Assembly: GCF_003144245.1 (NCBI RefSeq)
Contig: NW_020289975.1
Span: 1,445,496 to 1,509,495, forward strand
From: Jaminaea rosea
Lineage: Eukaryota > Basidiomycota > Exobasidiomycetes > Microstromatales
Length of the DNA stretch: 64,000 bases
Reading direction: 5' to 3'
Shown one piece after another: positions 21,298 through 32,983 of the stretch. The position numbers and the translations under genes are program-made. Every line of letters starts with the position of its first letter. Position 1 is the first letter of the stretch. Under the pieces are notes generated by a model. The model did no database searches, was not told the DNA's origin, and was given only the letters and a program-made list of their open reading frames with translations.

Positions 21298-23178
21298 ATG
21301 TCCGCCTCGCCAGCCGCGGCAGCAGCTGCTTCGCCACTCCCAGAGGCTCGTGAGGGGAGTAATGGAGATGCTGAGATGGCTTCGGTCGCTGCGTCACCTG
21401 CTGCGGGAGAAGCGCCGCAGGATGCAGACGATGATGATCTCTTTGGAGACGACGATGATGATGATGCGCCCGTATCAGCAGCCAAGTCATCGGCTGGCAA
21501 GGCGGCCAATGATGATGACGAAGAAGATGAAGATGACGACGAAGATGACATTCGACCCAGCAACAGAAGGAGAAGAAAGGCAGTCGCGTGAGTTGCGCTC
21601 AGCAGGCGATGAGCACTCAGTCAACGCCATTACTGACTTGTGTCTTGCCCTCACAGCTCCCAATCACCTGCACGCGGCGACACAGATGCTAATCAGAGCT
21701 CAGCGCTGCCGACCTTCGAAGACGATGAGGCCATCGAAGCAGATGGCGACGATGATGGCGCATCAGAAGCAGCTCGCCTCGCCCTCGAATACACAGAGGA
21801 CGGCCAACCCATGGGCCAAGCGCTGGATGGACGTTCCCCCTCCCCCCTTGCCTCCAGGCTAGTCGCATCCGTCGCCCTCGCCAATACGGCTCAACGCTTC
21901 ACACCTCATCACCTCGCTCGCCTGCCTCTCTTCCTGCGCGTTGAACCAAAGGCGTTCGACGAGGAGTCATTCAAGGAGAAGCGTCGTGAGGAGAATGAGG
22001 CAGAGGCAGAGGCAGGGAATGCGGATGAGAGGCTAAGAGACGTGGAGAGGAGGCTCAGGTGTGAAAATACCGTGAGATGGAAGGTCGGGGAGGACGGCAA
22101 GCGCAGGTCGAACGCCAGATTCGTCAGGTGGAACGATGGGAGCTGGACATTGCAGGTGGGCAAGGAGCATTTCGACATTGCTGGTATGGAGACTCGTTTT
22201 GCACCCGGAGGGCAGGACGCCTCGACCGCAACAGATGGTGTCACAGGCTCGCAGAGCCAGTCTCAATCACAGGGCAACGCTCGGCGAGGAGGATCCAAGC
22301 ACGGCACCCAGCAACCCCTCACCTACCTCGCTACCCCCGACGCAGAGTCTGGTGTCTTCCAGACACTCACTCCGCTCCACTCCAACATCTCTGTCCAACC
22401 CACCTCACTTCAATCCGCCACTCACCGGCTCATCTCCCAATCTCTGTCCTCCATCAGGGCACGTGAAGGGGCAAGCAAAGTCACCATGTCCGACTTGGTT
22501 GCGGGCGAACGCGCGCCAGAGGAGGTCAAGCGCGAAGCTGAGCGTCGACTGTTGGAGGCAGAGAGGAAGAAGCGACTGAGGAAGAAGAAGGAGAGAGGAG
22601 GCGATATCGAGGCGGAGGAGGAGGCGGAATTGATGGGGCTGTTGAAGGGGAGGAGGAGAACGATGATTGATGAGGTGTCCAAGTCGTCTCGCGGTAAAGG
22701 TGGGCTCGGCGGAGTCAGACGAGCCGGTGGATCCTCACTCGCCCTTGGTGCAGACGATGAAGAGGAAGAAGACGAGGCAGGATACGGAGATGATGACGCT
22801 GATGGTTTCATCGTCAACGACGAGGAGGAGGGAGAAGAGGATGCGGAAGGTGAAGAGGATGAGGATGATGAGGAAGAGGGCGCCGTCAGCAAGAGAAAAG
22901 GTGCAAGCGGTGCAGGCAAGGAGAAGCGCAAAGCAGGTGGCAGCGGTGGCTCCGACATGGACGTGGACGATGAGCTCGACGATATGGAGAAGGCAGAGAT
23001 GGAGATCGAGAGACAGGAGGCAGCAAGATCCAAGGCCAAGAAGGATGCGGCAGCGGCAGCGTCATCAACAGGCGCGTCAGCAGAGGGTGGCGAGGGTGGA
23101 GCTGTGGATGAGGCCGGCGCCACGTCAACGCAGAGAAAGAAGAAGGCCATCGTTGACAGCGAAGATGAGGATGAGTAG
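21298..23178 (+). CDS. LEO1: Paf1-complex subunit Leo1
   Basis: Subunit of the RNA polymerase II-associated Paf1 elongation complex. Exons 21298-21587 and 21657-23178 (69-nt intron) encode 603 residues. The N-terminus is strongly acidic (runs of Asp/Glu with DDDLFGDD). The Leo1 core follows: LPLFLRVEPKAFDEESF, ENTVRWK, SNARFVRWNDGSWTLQVG, HFDIAG, then YLATPDAESG and a HRLISQSLSSIR segment. The C-terminal third is basic then acidic, ending in a VDSEDEDE tail as in other Leo1 proteins. Divergent from the phosphatase gene across 219 bp. Confidence 0.95.
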
Positions 23179-23253
23179 GAGAAATCGCTCATGCATTCGC
23201 ACCTCATAAATAAACAAGAAAACCTTTCACGGCATTTCGATGCCAGTGTGTGA

Positions 23254-25107
23254 TCAGAGCGACTGCCCATCGAGCCAGCGGTTGATCATAGCGAGGGCAC
23301 TCTTTGCGTGGTGCTTCTTGAAGGGCACCATGTGGCCTGCACCGGTGACAGTAGCGTATGCTGCGGGAGGGTCAGAGGAACGAGATGGTGTCAGCAACAT
23401 GTCAAAATTGCGACTGCGACTCGAGCTGCTCACTGAGGTTGCCTCCCGTAGCAGTCAGCCCGACCTCCTTGCCACCCTCCATCCACCCCGTGAGGCCCTT
23501 CTTGAAGTCAATCGCCCCCTCATACTCGAGATTGTTCACCCACTCCAAATTCCCGATCCAGTTGCATACAACGTCGTACGACCCCACATACACCAGCACT
23601 CGCAAGTCGCGCTCTAGCAGCCCGGCAACGTACTGCTTGCTGGATCGCAAAGCGTCGAAAGAAGCCTGAAAGTTCTCCGCAACCTCGGAGCTCGAGACGG
23701 CATATGTGCCCGACTCATTTCGTGACCTGGCGCCAAGGAGGGAGCGGACGTCCTCGCGGTCAAGGTAACGAGCAATCGCCCCCGACTCGGCGTAGCACAA
23801 GTCAGGCTCGAAGCCTGCTTTGCAATCGTCGCTTGCGTCGTAAGGGTTGAGGTGAAACTGGTCAACCCACACGCCCCATCCGACGTGATCTTCGCAGTAC
23901 TCGTGGTGCGCGCGGCAGTCCGTCTCGCTGAAGGAGTCGTAGCAGTATTTCTTGATGTTGATCATGCAGCGTTGCGTGTCTTGATAGACTTGCTTGCAGG
24001 TCGAGATGGGGAGGCGCGGCCTGCCGTACCCCGCTTGCTTGGTACAAGCGACGGAATAGAAGGAGAAGCGCTGATCGAGATTGTCGACGACTGACGAGCG
24101 GGCGAGAAGGGTGAGTGAATATTGTGCGCGGATGTGCTTCAGGTGAGCGCTCACTCACTTGGGTTGCCTAGAACGATGCTCTTGAGGTTGATGAGCTTCG
24201 ACTCATCCGGCTTCTCGCCAGCCTTACGAGCAGCGTCCGTCACACGCTGGTTACGGTCCATGACCTCTGTGGCGAAGCGGGGTATGTAGTGCCCGCCGTA
24301 GCTCTCTCCAGCCAAATGGAAGTCATTGTCCTTGAACTTGTCGAATGCACTGAAGAAGATGCGCAAGAAGTGGTAGACATCGACGGCAGCCTGATCCGTA
24401 GTGGATACAGGCGGGCCAAAGCGCCTGTACGAGTAGCCGACACCGCCATTCTTCTTCTCGCTGGCTGGCTGTTCCACGAAGATGACGTTGGCACGGTTGT
24501 TCCAGCTGTACTCGAAGTGCACAGTTCCATTGATAGGTGCCCCCTCTCGGTGCTCCAGCGGCACACGGCAGGGCCCAAGCTCCATGAAGAGCCCCAGGGC
24601 CGATGAACCTCCAGGCCCGCCATTAGTCCAGAATACGACTGGGTCCTTCTCCGGGTTGGAGCGCGACTCGAAGAAGAAGAAAAAGAGGGACTTGCCGTCT
24701 ATCGTGTCTATGTAACCCGTCCAGCTGGCCACGGTATCGTCACAAAAGGCTTCAGGGTCCACCTCACCCTCCTTAAGCTGCTTGTAGGCTTCTCTCTCGC
24801 GGCGAGGAGCATGACGCTTGATTCGGACGCTTGTACCGGGGATCTCGCGGTGCGTGAGCTGAAGGAATGAGCCATTCTGACGAGCGATGAGCTGCTCGAC
24901 AGTCGGGATTGCGGCATCGCCGGTTGAGAAGCCCTGCATACGAGAATCGTAGGGCAGCTCAATAGTAGGCGTAGCTCTGCCTTCGAAAGCGTTGAGTGCA
25001 TTGAAGTCATTGCTGTTCGTCTCGGTATAGAAGGGAAGCTGCTTGGCTGCTCCGAGAGAGAAAACCAGAGCAACGAGGCTGAGTATGGCGGCGGGGTGCC
25101 AGCGCAT
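23254..25107 (-). CDS. Serine carboxypeptidase (S10 family), secreted or vacuolar
   Basis: Acid exopeptidase of the carboxypeptidase Y/S1 type. Three exons, 24159-25107, 23434-24090 and 23254-23360, give 570 residues. The protein starts with a signal peptide (MRWHPAAILSLVALVFSLGA), followed by a likely propeptide. The oxyanion motif WTNGGPGGSS, the nucleophile motif GESYGG (Ser269), the acid in SYDVVCNWIGN (Asp489) and the His in GAGHMVPF (His545) form a complete triad; the His lies in the small last exon. Several Cys and N-glycosylation sequons are present. An unusual FFFFFE run precedes SRSNPEKDPVVFW. Head-to-head with the small membrane protein gene over 308 bp. Confidence 0.93.
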
Positions 25108-25415
25108 GATGATGAACTGCGTGAGGGAGAAGATGGCAAGCAGGGAAGAGGTGTTGCTGAGCGCCTGATCTCTTTCGATGCTGAGCAAGCGGCTCGATAG
25201 CGGCTGGGAGAGTTCTTCTCACGGCGGACGCAGATTGCCCAATCAAGAGTCAAGAGGGCAAGGCCCAATTGGTTCAACACAACGCTCAGCAGGCTGCACG
25301 GGCCAGGTTTCGGCTCGTCGACCGAAGCGCTCCGAGGCTCCGATTCTTGTCCTCTTCCTCTATCCGCCCTCCTACATCAGAAGTGTTGGACGACTACGGC
25401 GACACTTCCTCGAGC
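25108..25415. promoter_or_regulatory. Divergent promoter, carboxypeptidase and small membrane protein
   Basis: 308 bp between divergent start codons. A plus-strand frame starting at an ATG at 25178 runs through but diverges from the conserved-looking frame and is rejected. No specific regulatory motif is claimed. Confidence 0.4.
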
Positions 25416-25937
25416 ATGCGCCCGTCAACTTCATCACTCTCGAACGCTCCCTGGAATCCGGCAAGAGCATCAGGATCCAAGACACCGGCGCAGAAAGCGA
25501 CCAGAGCATCCAAGCCAGAGCAGGGCCAGGCGTCCGTCGCCGAGCGCGCTGTGCAACAAGGTCAGAACGTGAGAGGGGGCAACAAGAAGACGCTCTGGCA
25601 AAGCTGGATGTGTGAGTGCTACTCAGGATGCAGCTTCAGGACACCACTCGTCGACTGATCTGCTCATCTCTCGTCGAAATCGTCCAGCTCTTCCGCCTCG
25701 AACAAGGATGACATGCGGATTCGCGCTAGCAGGTGAGGAACAGCGACGAGGACGCTCGTACCGTCGAGATGCACATCGAGGGCTCCTTGCTGACTTACAG
25801 CCCTGCTTTCACCTTCTTGTTCCTCTCGCTCAGCCTTCTCGGTTCTCGGAATTGTTGCGTCAGACAAGCTGGAGGAGGCGATACCTGTCAAGAAGAGCCC
25901 CGCCCATCCTATCCCTTCTACATCAGCAGCGGCGTAG
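25416..25937 (+). CDS. Small single-helix membrane protein, conserved-looking
   Basis: Exons 25416-25611, 25688-25732 and 25834-25937 join in frame to a 114-residue protein. The first 60 residues are polar and disordered. Then come a Trp-rich amphipathic start (KKTLWQSWM), a basic SLPPRTR and one transmembrane helix (MTCGFALAGAFSVLGIVASD), followed by KLEEAIPVKK and a short tail. The W-x-LPPRTR-helix-(S)DKLEE pattern resembles short uncharacterised fungal membrane proteins I recall, possibly mitochondrial, but I cannot name it. Support comes from the acceptor at 25831-25833, which turns a broken hydrophobic stretch into one clean helix, and from a CTGAC branch site in intron 2. No upstream in-frame ATG exists. 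Confidence 0.55.
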
Positions 25938-26028
25938 CAGGCAATGGATACTGTTGAAGAGTGCGGATACGTCTGCGAGGGTTCCTGATTGTCAGAGATA
26001 CGATAAATGCAGTCTGTTGCGACGAAAG

Positions 26029-27966
26029 CTATTCAGACGCCGGCCGCGACGAAGCCGATGCCTCTGCGGCCGTAACTGCCTTCTCCCGATCAACCTCCTT
26101 GCCTGCCACCGCCTTCTCTCGGTCCCTCTGCTCCTGCTCCCTGGCATCCCTTCTTCCCCGTGCCCACGCATCCAGGCATCGTTCCAACACCCACGCATTG
26201 CCCACGACATACACAAGTCCTGCCGCCCATACGCGCACAAAGACGTCCTGCCCCTCAAACTCGAGGAGGTACGCTTGCGAAAGCCAGAGCGCCTGCGTGG
26301 CGACCCATACTAGGAGGCTGGCCCAGCCTACGAGCGGGGAGGAGAAGCGTAGTGAAGGCAGAAGGATGGGCAGGAATGCGATGTACCAGATAAAGTACTG
26401 AGTGACGAGAAGAGAGAGGAGCGTCAGCTGGCACGACTTGGGGTCAAGAGCTCTTTACGTCCTACCCACCTGACTTGTGCTGACCTTGTTCCACACCACA
26501 AATGCCATCGTCTGTGCCGCCATGGCTGCAATCAAGTCCTTCTTGCCCACTCTCACCCCGATCCAAGCCACAACAGCCAGCTGAGGCAAGAACGCGCCCA
26601 GCCTGCTAGCTGCTTCTCCCGCCCAAACTCCACCACCAGCCAGCGCAGGCAACCACCCGTCCTGGGCCGGCGTGTGCAGAAGGTAAAGTGGGAAGAAGTA
26701 CGGCGAGAAGTTATGCCTGTGATCCACCCTCCCCACATGGTACAGCAAAGACTCCTGAAGGTATGGCTGCCCCCACACGAGCCAGGCGAAGCCGCTCAAT
26801 CCGAGGAAGGCGTACGATGCGCTTGCAGAGAAGCCGAGGGCGTCGAGCCACCGTCGCCGTGAATGGGGCAAGAGAGAGGCGAGGAGGGGAAGACCATAGA
26901 TGATCGGGTAGAGCTTGAGGTGTGCTGCTAAGGCTAGAAGGACTGGTGCCGCCAGAAGCGGGAGGGGAAGCGTGGGGAGGAGACCAAGGCCCGGCGGAGG
27001 AGGCGCTGTTGACTGCGGGGTCGGCTTGCCCTCAGCTGGCTTTGCGGTATTGATTGAAGGGTCATTGCTATCGTTGCTTGCCTGTTCTGGCCTATCCTCT
27101 GACGTGATCAGGCCAGCCTCGAAGCTTGCTTCGCCCTCTACAATGCGCACAGCGGCTGAGGCGAAAGCGAGGACAAGGGAGACGACGAGAGCCTCGCAGC
27201 TGCCGCGGGTGGCGATCTGCGCAGGAAAAGGATTGAGAAGCCAAAGGATCCCGACTGCGTGTGTCACATCGCCCAAGAGAGCCAGACGGGAAGTAGATGT
27301 CGGCTGCCTCTTTGCTGCTGGCCGTCTGAATCGCGCCAGGTCCCACATGAGGAGTGCGGCCAAGATCTCTCCAGCAACGAAGAGCAGCTTGCCCCACACC
27401 TTTTCAAATGCTCCTCCTATCCACGCTCCCGGCGCCATCAGCACAGCGAGCAGTGGGGTGTACCTGTACGTCGGCCTCGCGTACGGATTGCCCATTGCTG
27501 CGAGCGGCTTGAGTATAGGCTTGAGGATCGCCAGCGAGACGGGTAGCAGTGTCGTCTCGACAATATTGGGCTCAATAAGTGACAAGGTTGCCTCCTCACC
27601 CAGATCCTTTCTCGCGATCTCAGCCGCCTGTCTTCCCCTGGACCTCGCCGTAAGAATATCCTCATGCTGCAGGATGTAGCGCGCTCCCAATGCTAGCCAG
27701 CCCTGCGCACACCCATGCACTGGTGCCAGAGGAGGCTCGAGAAACTCGTTGAGCGTCTCCATGGGTTCCATGTGCGGCGGGACTGCGGCGTGGAGTGGGC
27801 AGCCATGTACAAGGTGGCGTGCTCCATCTTGGAAGACGGAGTAGTCGATGTCCGTGTAAGGGACGGCAAGGTGGGCGTCTTGGTAGAGGCCGAAGAGGAT
27901 GAGAACAAGACGCAAAGCAAGGCCAAGGTACAAATAGCGGCGACGGGGGCTGTCCAGCAGCACCAT
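26029..27966 (-). CDS. GPI14: GPI mannosyltransferase 1 (PIG-M/Gpi14), apparent frameshift
   Basis: ER enzyme that adds the first mannose to the GPI anchor. Exon 1, 26470-27966, encodes 499 residues: the N-terminal helix (YLYLGLALRLVLILFG), the catalytic YTDIDYSVF (DxD-like motif of the GT-C fold), PYARPTYRYTPLLA, AAHLKLYPIIYGLP and ending KVSTSQ. After a 70-nt intron, exon 2 begins YFIWYIAFLPILLPSLRF, exactly as the family continues. About 50 nt later that frame stops (TAG at 26328-26330), while the rest of the conserved C-terminus (GWASLLVW, LSQAYLLEFEGQDVF) continues in another frame to a stop at 26029. The break lies in a pyrimidine-rich tract (CTTCTCCTCTCCCC). A one-base loss, natural or technical, explains it; no intron can. 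As written the product would be 522 residues. Confidence 0.88.
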
Positions 27967-28317
27967 GCTTGGCGGACGATAAGGAGGAGAAAGGACGTGA
28001 AATTGAGGAAAAGGAGGGAGGAAGGATGGCAAGCTGCGAAAGGCGTGACCGCGTTGTCCGTCCGTGCGGGGAAGGCGGAGGGCGGACAGCGGTGAAAGCG
28101 GCGCGTGGAGCGAGGGGGCGAAGATGGATGAGGTCGCAGTGGACACTCAATAGGCAGGCATGAAAAGCATGTATTAGAGTCAAGTCGATGAAGCTGATAC
28201 GCAGAGTACGATCGATGACAGGCACCGCTACTGCGCCTTGGACAAGACAGATTCGCGCAGTCGCCCGCTCGCGATGAATCCGCCTCTCTCTCCTCGTCTC
28301 TCCTGGTCGCCGCGCAT
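27967..28317. other. Intergenic region 5' of GPI14
   Basis: 351 bp containing the GPI14 promoter and the 3' flank of the carnitine carrier gene. The GPI14 frame stays open upstream of the chosen ATG but has no further ATG in frame, supporting the start at 27966. Nothing else seen. Confidence 0.45.
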
Positions 28318-29330
28318 CTACCAGTTGGGGAAGGCCTTGTTCATCAGGCTCAAGCTGACCTCGACGCCCAAGAATGTCGCTGCGTTGGCAGGGAAGGCTC
28401 GTGCCATGCTGCAAGCGCGAAGGGACGGAAATGAGTTGTCAGCTACCTTGGGTCTCTCCGTGATTCGCCAGATCAGGCTGCTACTCACGCAGGAGCGAAA
28501 CCTCTGAAGAGCCCCGCCATGCCATCCTTTGCAATGATCTGCCTTGTGCAGTCCAAGAATCCCTTGTACGTTCCCGCCGGCGCTCCTTGGAGACGGGACT
28601 TGATGACATCAGGTGGGATAGCAATCGACCACATCGCCATACCCGCGGTACCACCGGCCAGGAGAACATTGAGCAGGTTGAGCTGCTGAGGGTCCTCGCC
28701 CGGCTTGGTCAAGAGACGCTTGATGGACTCGTACGAAACAAAGTAGGCCGCTGAGCCAGGTCCATCACGAGCGAGAGTGGCGAGCGATCCACGCCAGATG
28801 GACTTGATGCCGCCTTCCTTGTAGAGCTGCTTGACCACGTCGACCGGTCCGCTGTATTGCGGTCCAGAGCCACCCTGGCCCTGCAGCTGGAGGAGCACCT
28901 TTACTCGCTCTGCGGGACCAGCGACGAGGGTTGTGGGGACAGCAGAAAAAAAGCCGGCAAATGCAAGCTCGCCGTAGCTCAGCTTGGGGTCCTTGCGGTC
29001 AGGCGTAGCAGCGTAGACGATCTTCTTGCCCGTATCGTAGGACCAGAAGGAGAGGGCGAAGATGGGCGTCACACCAACGAGGGGAGGGCCCATTCCTCTG
29101 TACATGCCCCTGATGCCATCTTTTGCTAGCGTCTTCTTGACCACATCGAGTCCACCAGTGTAGACGCCTGGTGCTGCAGTCTGAAGTCGCGTCTTTGTGA
29201 GGTCAAAGGGGTGGCCGACGAGGACGGCTGATACACCGCCGAAGCCGCCAGAGGAGAAGGACTTGAGCGCTGAGGTTGCTTGCTTCTTTTCTTCGAACTT
29301 TTCCGCTGCGGAGGTCTCGCTGTCTGCCAT
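28318..29330 (-). CDS. CRC1: Mitochondrial carnitine/acylcarnitine carrier
   Basis: Inner-membrane carrier exchanging acylcarnitine and carnitine, needed for peroxisome-derived acetyl units in fungi. Exons 28489-29330 and 28318-28408 (80-nt intron) encode 310 residues. Three mitochondrial carrier repeats are visible with signatures PFDLTKTRLQ, PAERVKVLLQ and PPDVIKSRLQ; the second and third deviate slightly from PxD/Ex(K/R). Segments GVTPIFALSFWSYD and RDGPGSAAYF match the Crc1/AcuH group closely. The second exon adds MARAFPANAATFLGVE, the conserved end. The ATG at 29330 was chosen over upstream in-frame codons because MADSETSA precedes the first repeat at the usual distance. Confidence 0.93.
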
Positions 29331-29849
29331 GATGGGTGACTGAGTAAGTGACTTCAAAATAGAGGGAAGGAAAGAAGCGAAAGTAGTGTGCGGGGCCGGT
29401 CGAGGAAGAAGTAGCCGGCTAAAGGGGGGAGGCGCGATGCGGGCAGCCAAGCCCGGCCCACGGACAGAGCAAGTCGAGTCGGTCAATGATGCGCGTGGAT
29501 GAGCGGCTGAATGCAGAGGCCGAGGAGCGATTTGCAACGCCGAATGGGTCGCGCTCGAGACGAAAGGCCGTCTTAGCCGCATCATGGCGCAGCTCAAGCC
29601 ACACCGTCAACGATGCTGTGGATCTACGAATGAGACAACATGGACGAGGAAAGGCAAGGCGTTGAGATTCATGACGGCGACAGTGGGGAAAGCTGGGCGC
29701 GCGGTGTCCAGCTCGTCCAGCTCGAGCAGACACCGCCACTCTGTCAGGACATTGACTGCTAGTCCAAGATCCACTTCATCACATCGCCTGAAACTTTCAT
29801 GCTCGAACATGCTTGTATTGTGACATGCTGATCCTGCTCATCAACTCCC
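29331..29849. other. Intergenic region between the carrier gene and MRPL32
   Basis: 519 bp. It should hold the carrier promoter and the MRPL32 3' UTR, both minus-strand genes. Open frames here are short and unrelated to known families. Confidence 0.45.
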
Positions 29850-30522
29850 TCAAGCCGTCGCACTCGACGACGTCGACGTCGAAGCTGCTGCTGCCGCCGC
29901 CCTCTCTCTCAGCTCGGTCTTTTGCCTCCTTGCGATATCCCCAAAGCAATGCGGGCAGATATGATGAATTGCCTTTGGTCGACCACATCCTCCGCAGTGG
30001 ACGAGATCTAGTAAGAGCAGGCGCAGGCAAAGCACGAAAAGGCATTGTCAGTCGAGAGGTTGGAGGATGTATGCGCTGCACGAGCCCAGGTCCGCGCGAC
30101 TCACCCATTCTGTCCTTCAACCCCTTGTTTGCCGCCCTCATCCTCTTTCTTGAGTGGCTGACCTTCTTCTTGGGCACAGCATTGAGGATCCCATCCCACT
30201 GCAGCGGGTCCTCCTCGTCCTCTGCTGCGCTCAATGACGACGAGCCTTCAGCTGCCAGGCCTGCCGGCAGTAGTGATGGTACTGAGTCGTTTGCTCCCGC
30301 CGACAGCTCATTCTGTGCTTGCGCTGATAGAAGGGGGAAGCGGGGCAGAGTAAAGTCGAAGCGAACATCTTGTGATGCGACTTTGAGGACTACGGACAGG
30401 GATGAGGTGGACCAATGCCTTGTAGTCGGTGCGAGCTTGAGGGCGCTGGTGCTTGCGTACGATGACGCCCTCAGCTGTCGTGATGCTCCTCGTAGTCCAC
30501 TACCAAAGAGCGACGACGACAT
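29850..30522 (-). CDS. MRPL32: Mitochondrial large-subunit ribosomal protein bL32m
   Basis: Exons 30105-30522 and 29850-30007 (97-nt intron) give 191 residues. The first ~110 residues are a Ser/Ala/Arg-rich mitochondrial presequence and linker. The mature protein begins near AVPKKKVSHSRKRMR, the site processed in yeast by the m-AAA protease. KGLKDRMDLVHCGGCG and HHICPHCF form the expected zinc ribbon (two CxxC pairs), split across the intron. The tail is a short Ala/Ser/Thr-rich extension. Head-to-head with NFS1. Confidence 0.93.
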
Positions 30523-30889
30523 GGCTGGGCGTGATATCGTTGAGTATGGGCAACAGGAAGATGAGGACGACGACAAGCGTTGGTTGGTGGTGGCTCGCGC
30601 GATCTTTCGTCGAGCAGAGCGGGAAGAGCGGGCCAAAACCACGTGGCTTTGGCCTACTCAGCAAGCTCGCTGAGTTGAGGCGGAGGGCGGCGATCGATTG
30701 CCTCGAGCTCGAGCTTGGAGCCGCCGACGCCGGCGCACGACTGCCCGCCTCGCCGCCTTTCGCCGCCCAAAAGTGGATTCATCATCGCATCGCTGAGGCC
30801 AGAGAGCAGCAGACGATTCGGCCACCTTTAATTCCTTCCCTTCAAGATATCAATACCCCTGTTCTTCAACCCCCACACATTTCGCCACA
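30523..30889. promoter_or_regulatory. Divergent MRPL32-NFS1 promoter region
   Basis: 367 bp between divergent start codons of two mitochondrial genes. A CA-rich leader (cccccacacatttcgccaca) precedes the NFS1 ATG. Co-regulation through a shared promoter is inference from layout. Confidence 0.45.
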
Positions 30890-32839
30890 ATGATCGCACC
30901 ATCAGTCAGACAGGCACTGGTGCGCAATGGTGCCAAGTCGACACAGCGAATTGCAGCGGCTGCAACGGCACCGTCATCATCGCCACCGGCTGCGACTCGA
31001 GGATATGCCACCCCGAGCAAGCCAAACCAGATGGCAACGCCCGTCGAGGTTCAGTCAACGGTCAGCGCTGGTCGTGGGAGTGCTCAGAGGAACATCAAGT
31101 CCGTCGGTGGTGGCCACAGGGACCTCGTCTCAGATGTCCTCGAGTCAGCACCTCGACCGAGCACAGCGAAACGCCCAATCTACCTCGACGCCCAGGCCAC
31201 GACGCCCGTCGACCCGCGAGTCCTCGACGCCATGATGCCTTTCTATACCAACCAGTATGGCAACCCTCACTCCCGCACTCACGCCTACGGCTGGGAGTCA
31301 GAAGCAGCCGTAGAGGCCGCCCGTGAGCACATTGCCGACCTCATCGGCGCAGACAGCAAGGAGATCATCTTCACCTCGGGCGCCACCGAGTCAAACAACA
31401 TGGCACTGAAGGGATGTGCGCATTTCTACGGCAGCAAGAAGAACCACATCATCACGACGCAGACGGAGCACAAGTGCGTCCTCGACTCGTGCAGGAAGTT
31501 GCAGGATGAGGGATTCGAGGTCACCTACCTTCCCGTCAAGGAGAACGGGCTCATCGATATGAAGGAGCTCGAGGACGCTCTGAGACCAGAGACAGCCGTC
31601 GTTTCCATCATGACGGTCAACAACGAGATCGGCGTCATTCAGCCCATTGCAGAGATCGGCAAGCTCCTCAAGACAAAGGGAGCAGAGCTGGCAAAGTCCA
31701 AGGGGCTGAGCGGCAAGCCATTGCTGCACACGGACGGAGCTCAAGCGGCAGGCAAGATCCCGATTGACGTCAACAAGATGAACGTTGATCTGATGAGCTT
31801 GTCCTCGCACAAGATCTACGGGCCGAAGGGAATGGGCGCCATCTACGTGCGCAGGAGGCCGCGAGTCAGGCTTGAGCCTATCATTAACGGTGGTGGGCAG
31901 GAGCGTGGACTGCGTTCGGGTACCCTCGCACCGCCGCTGATTGTTGGATTCGGAGAGGCGGCAAGGATCGCCAAGAGGGAGCTTGCTGTGAGTACGCGTG
32001 GCAAGATGGTTGCTCGTGGGCTCGGACGGCGCTCGCGTGATGGAAGTTACTGCAAATGCTAAACGGCGCAGGGCGATGGGGATGGGATCAGTGAGCGGCA
32101 CATCGACTGCGCTCAGCGGCCTTTGCGCTCAGCTGGGTCTGCGGTGCGATAGTCCCTCACTGTCTCCCGCCTCCATCACAGCCTGCGTCGAGATGGGGTA
32201 GATAGCTCCTCTGTGGCTGTGACCATGTATGCAGGGGTTCTGACGACGAGAGCGAGGGAGCGCAGCGGGATTGCCAAGAGTTGGATCTGGCCACATCTTT
32301 CCAGAGCACAATGCTGACACCTCTCTCCACTCTACCCATCAGTACGACCACGCGCACATCTCCTCTTTGGCCAAGCGCCTCAAGGACCGCGTCCTCTCGG
32401 AGATTGACGCCGTTCTCGTCAACGGTGACGTGGATGGGTATCCAGGCTGCGTCAACCTTTCCTTCCAGTACGTCGAGGGCGAGTCCCTCCTCATGGCGCT
32501 TAAGGACGTCTGCCTTTCCTCAGGGTCGGCCTGCACATCTGCGTCGCTCGAGCCGTCCTACGTGCTGAGGGCGCTTGGGCTGGATGACGAAAATGTGAGT
32601 TGCGATGTGAGCCCTTCCTCCCGCATTGGAATCGATTCGCTGACATTGCTTCCGCCCCTTCCCACTCGTAGGCCCACTCATCGCTCCGCTTCGGTCTCGG
32701 TCGTTTCACCACAGAGGCAGAGGTTGATTACGTGGCAGAGAAGGTCATCAAGGTCGTCACCAAGCTGAGGGACATGTCGCCCTTGTGGGAGCTGGTGCAG
32801 GATGGTGTGGACCTCAAGACGATTGAGTGGAGCGGGTAA
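30890..32839 (+). CDS. NFS1: Mitochondrial cysteine desulfurase Nfs1
   Basis: PLP enzyme that supplies sulfur for Fe-S cluster assembly and tRNA thiolation. Exons 30890-31987, 32343-32594 and 32672-32839 encode 505 residues with an Arg/Ser/Ala-rich presequence. Clear motifs are [23 protein letters not shown], the PLP lysine in [10 protein letters not shown] (Lys308) and the mobile-loop cysteine in [10 protein letters not shown] (Cys430). The C-terminus [16 protein letters not shown] is diagnostic of eukaryotic NFS1. Intron 1 is 355 nt, several times longer than most introns here, and contains no exon that the family alignment needs; intron 2 is 77 nt. Confidence 0.96.
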
Positions 32840-32983
32840 TTGAGCGATCGAACGATTTCGGATTCTGTGACGTGTCGCTTCCTGTATCTGTGCCCCTTCA
32901 TACGATTTCAGTTGCATAGTATCGCACTTGCGCTGACTGCTCGTCATTGTGTCGTGGCTACGCTATGATGTCTACTCAACATG

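Noticed and set aside
25178-25615. 145-codon plus-strand frame starting at an ATG before the small membrane protein.
   Set aside because: It is in a different frame from the exons that splice into a coherent membrane protein and shows no family features.
31988-32342. Possible C/D snoRNA in NFS1 intron 1 (GTGATGG as C box, CTGA as D box).
   Set aside because: The boxes are about 200 nt apart, no terminal stem is evident and I recognise no rRNA complementarity.
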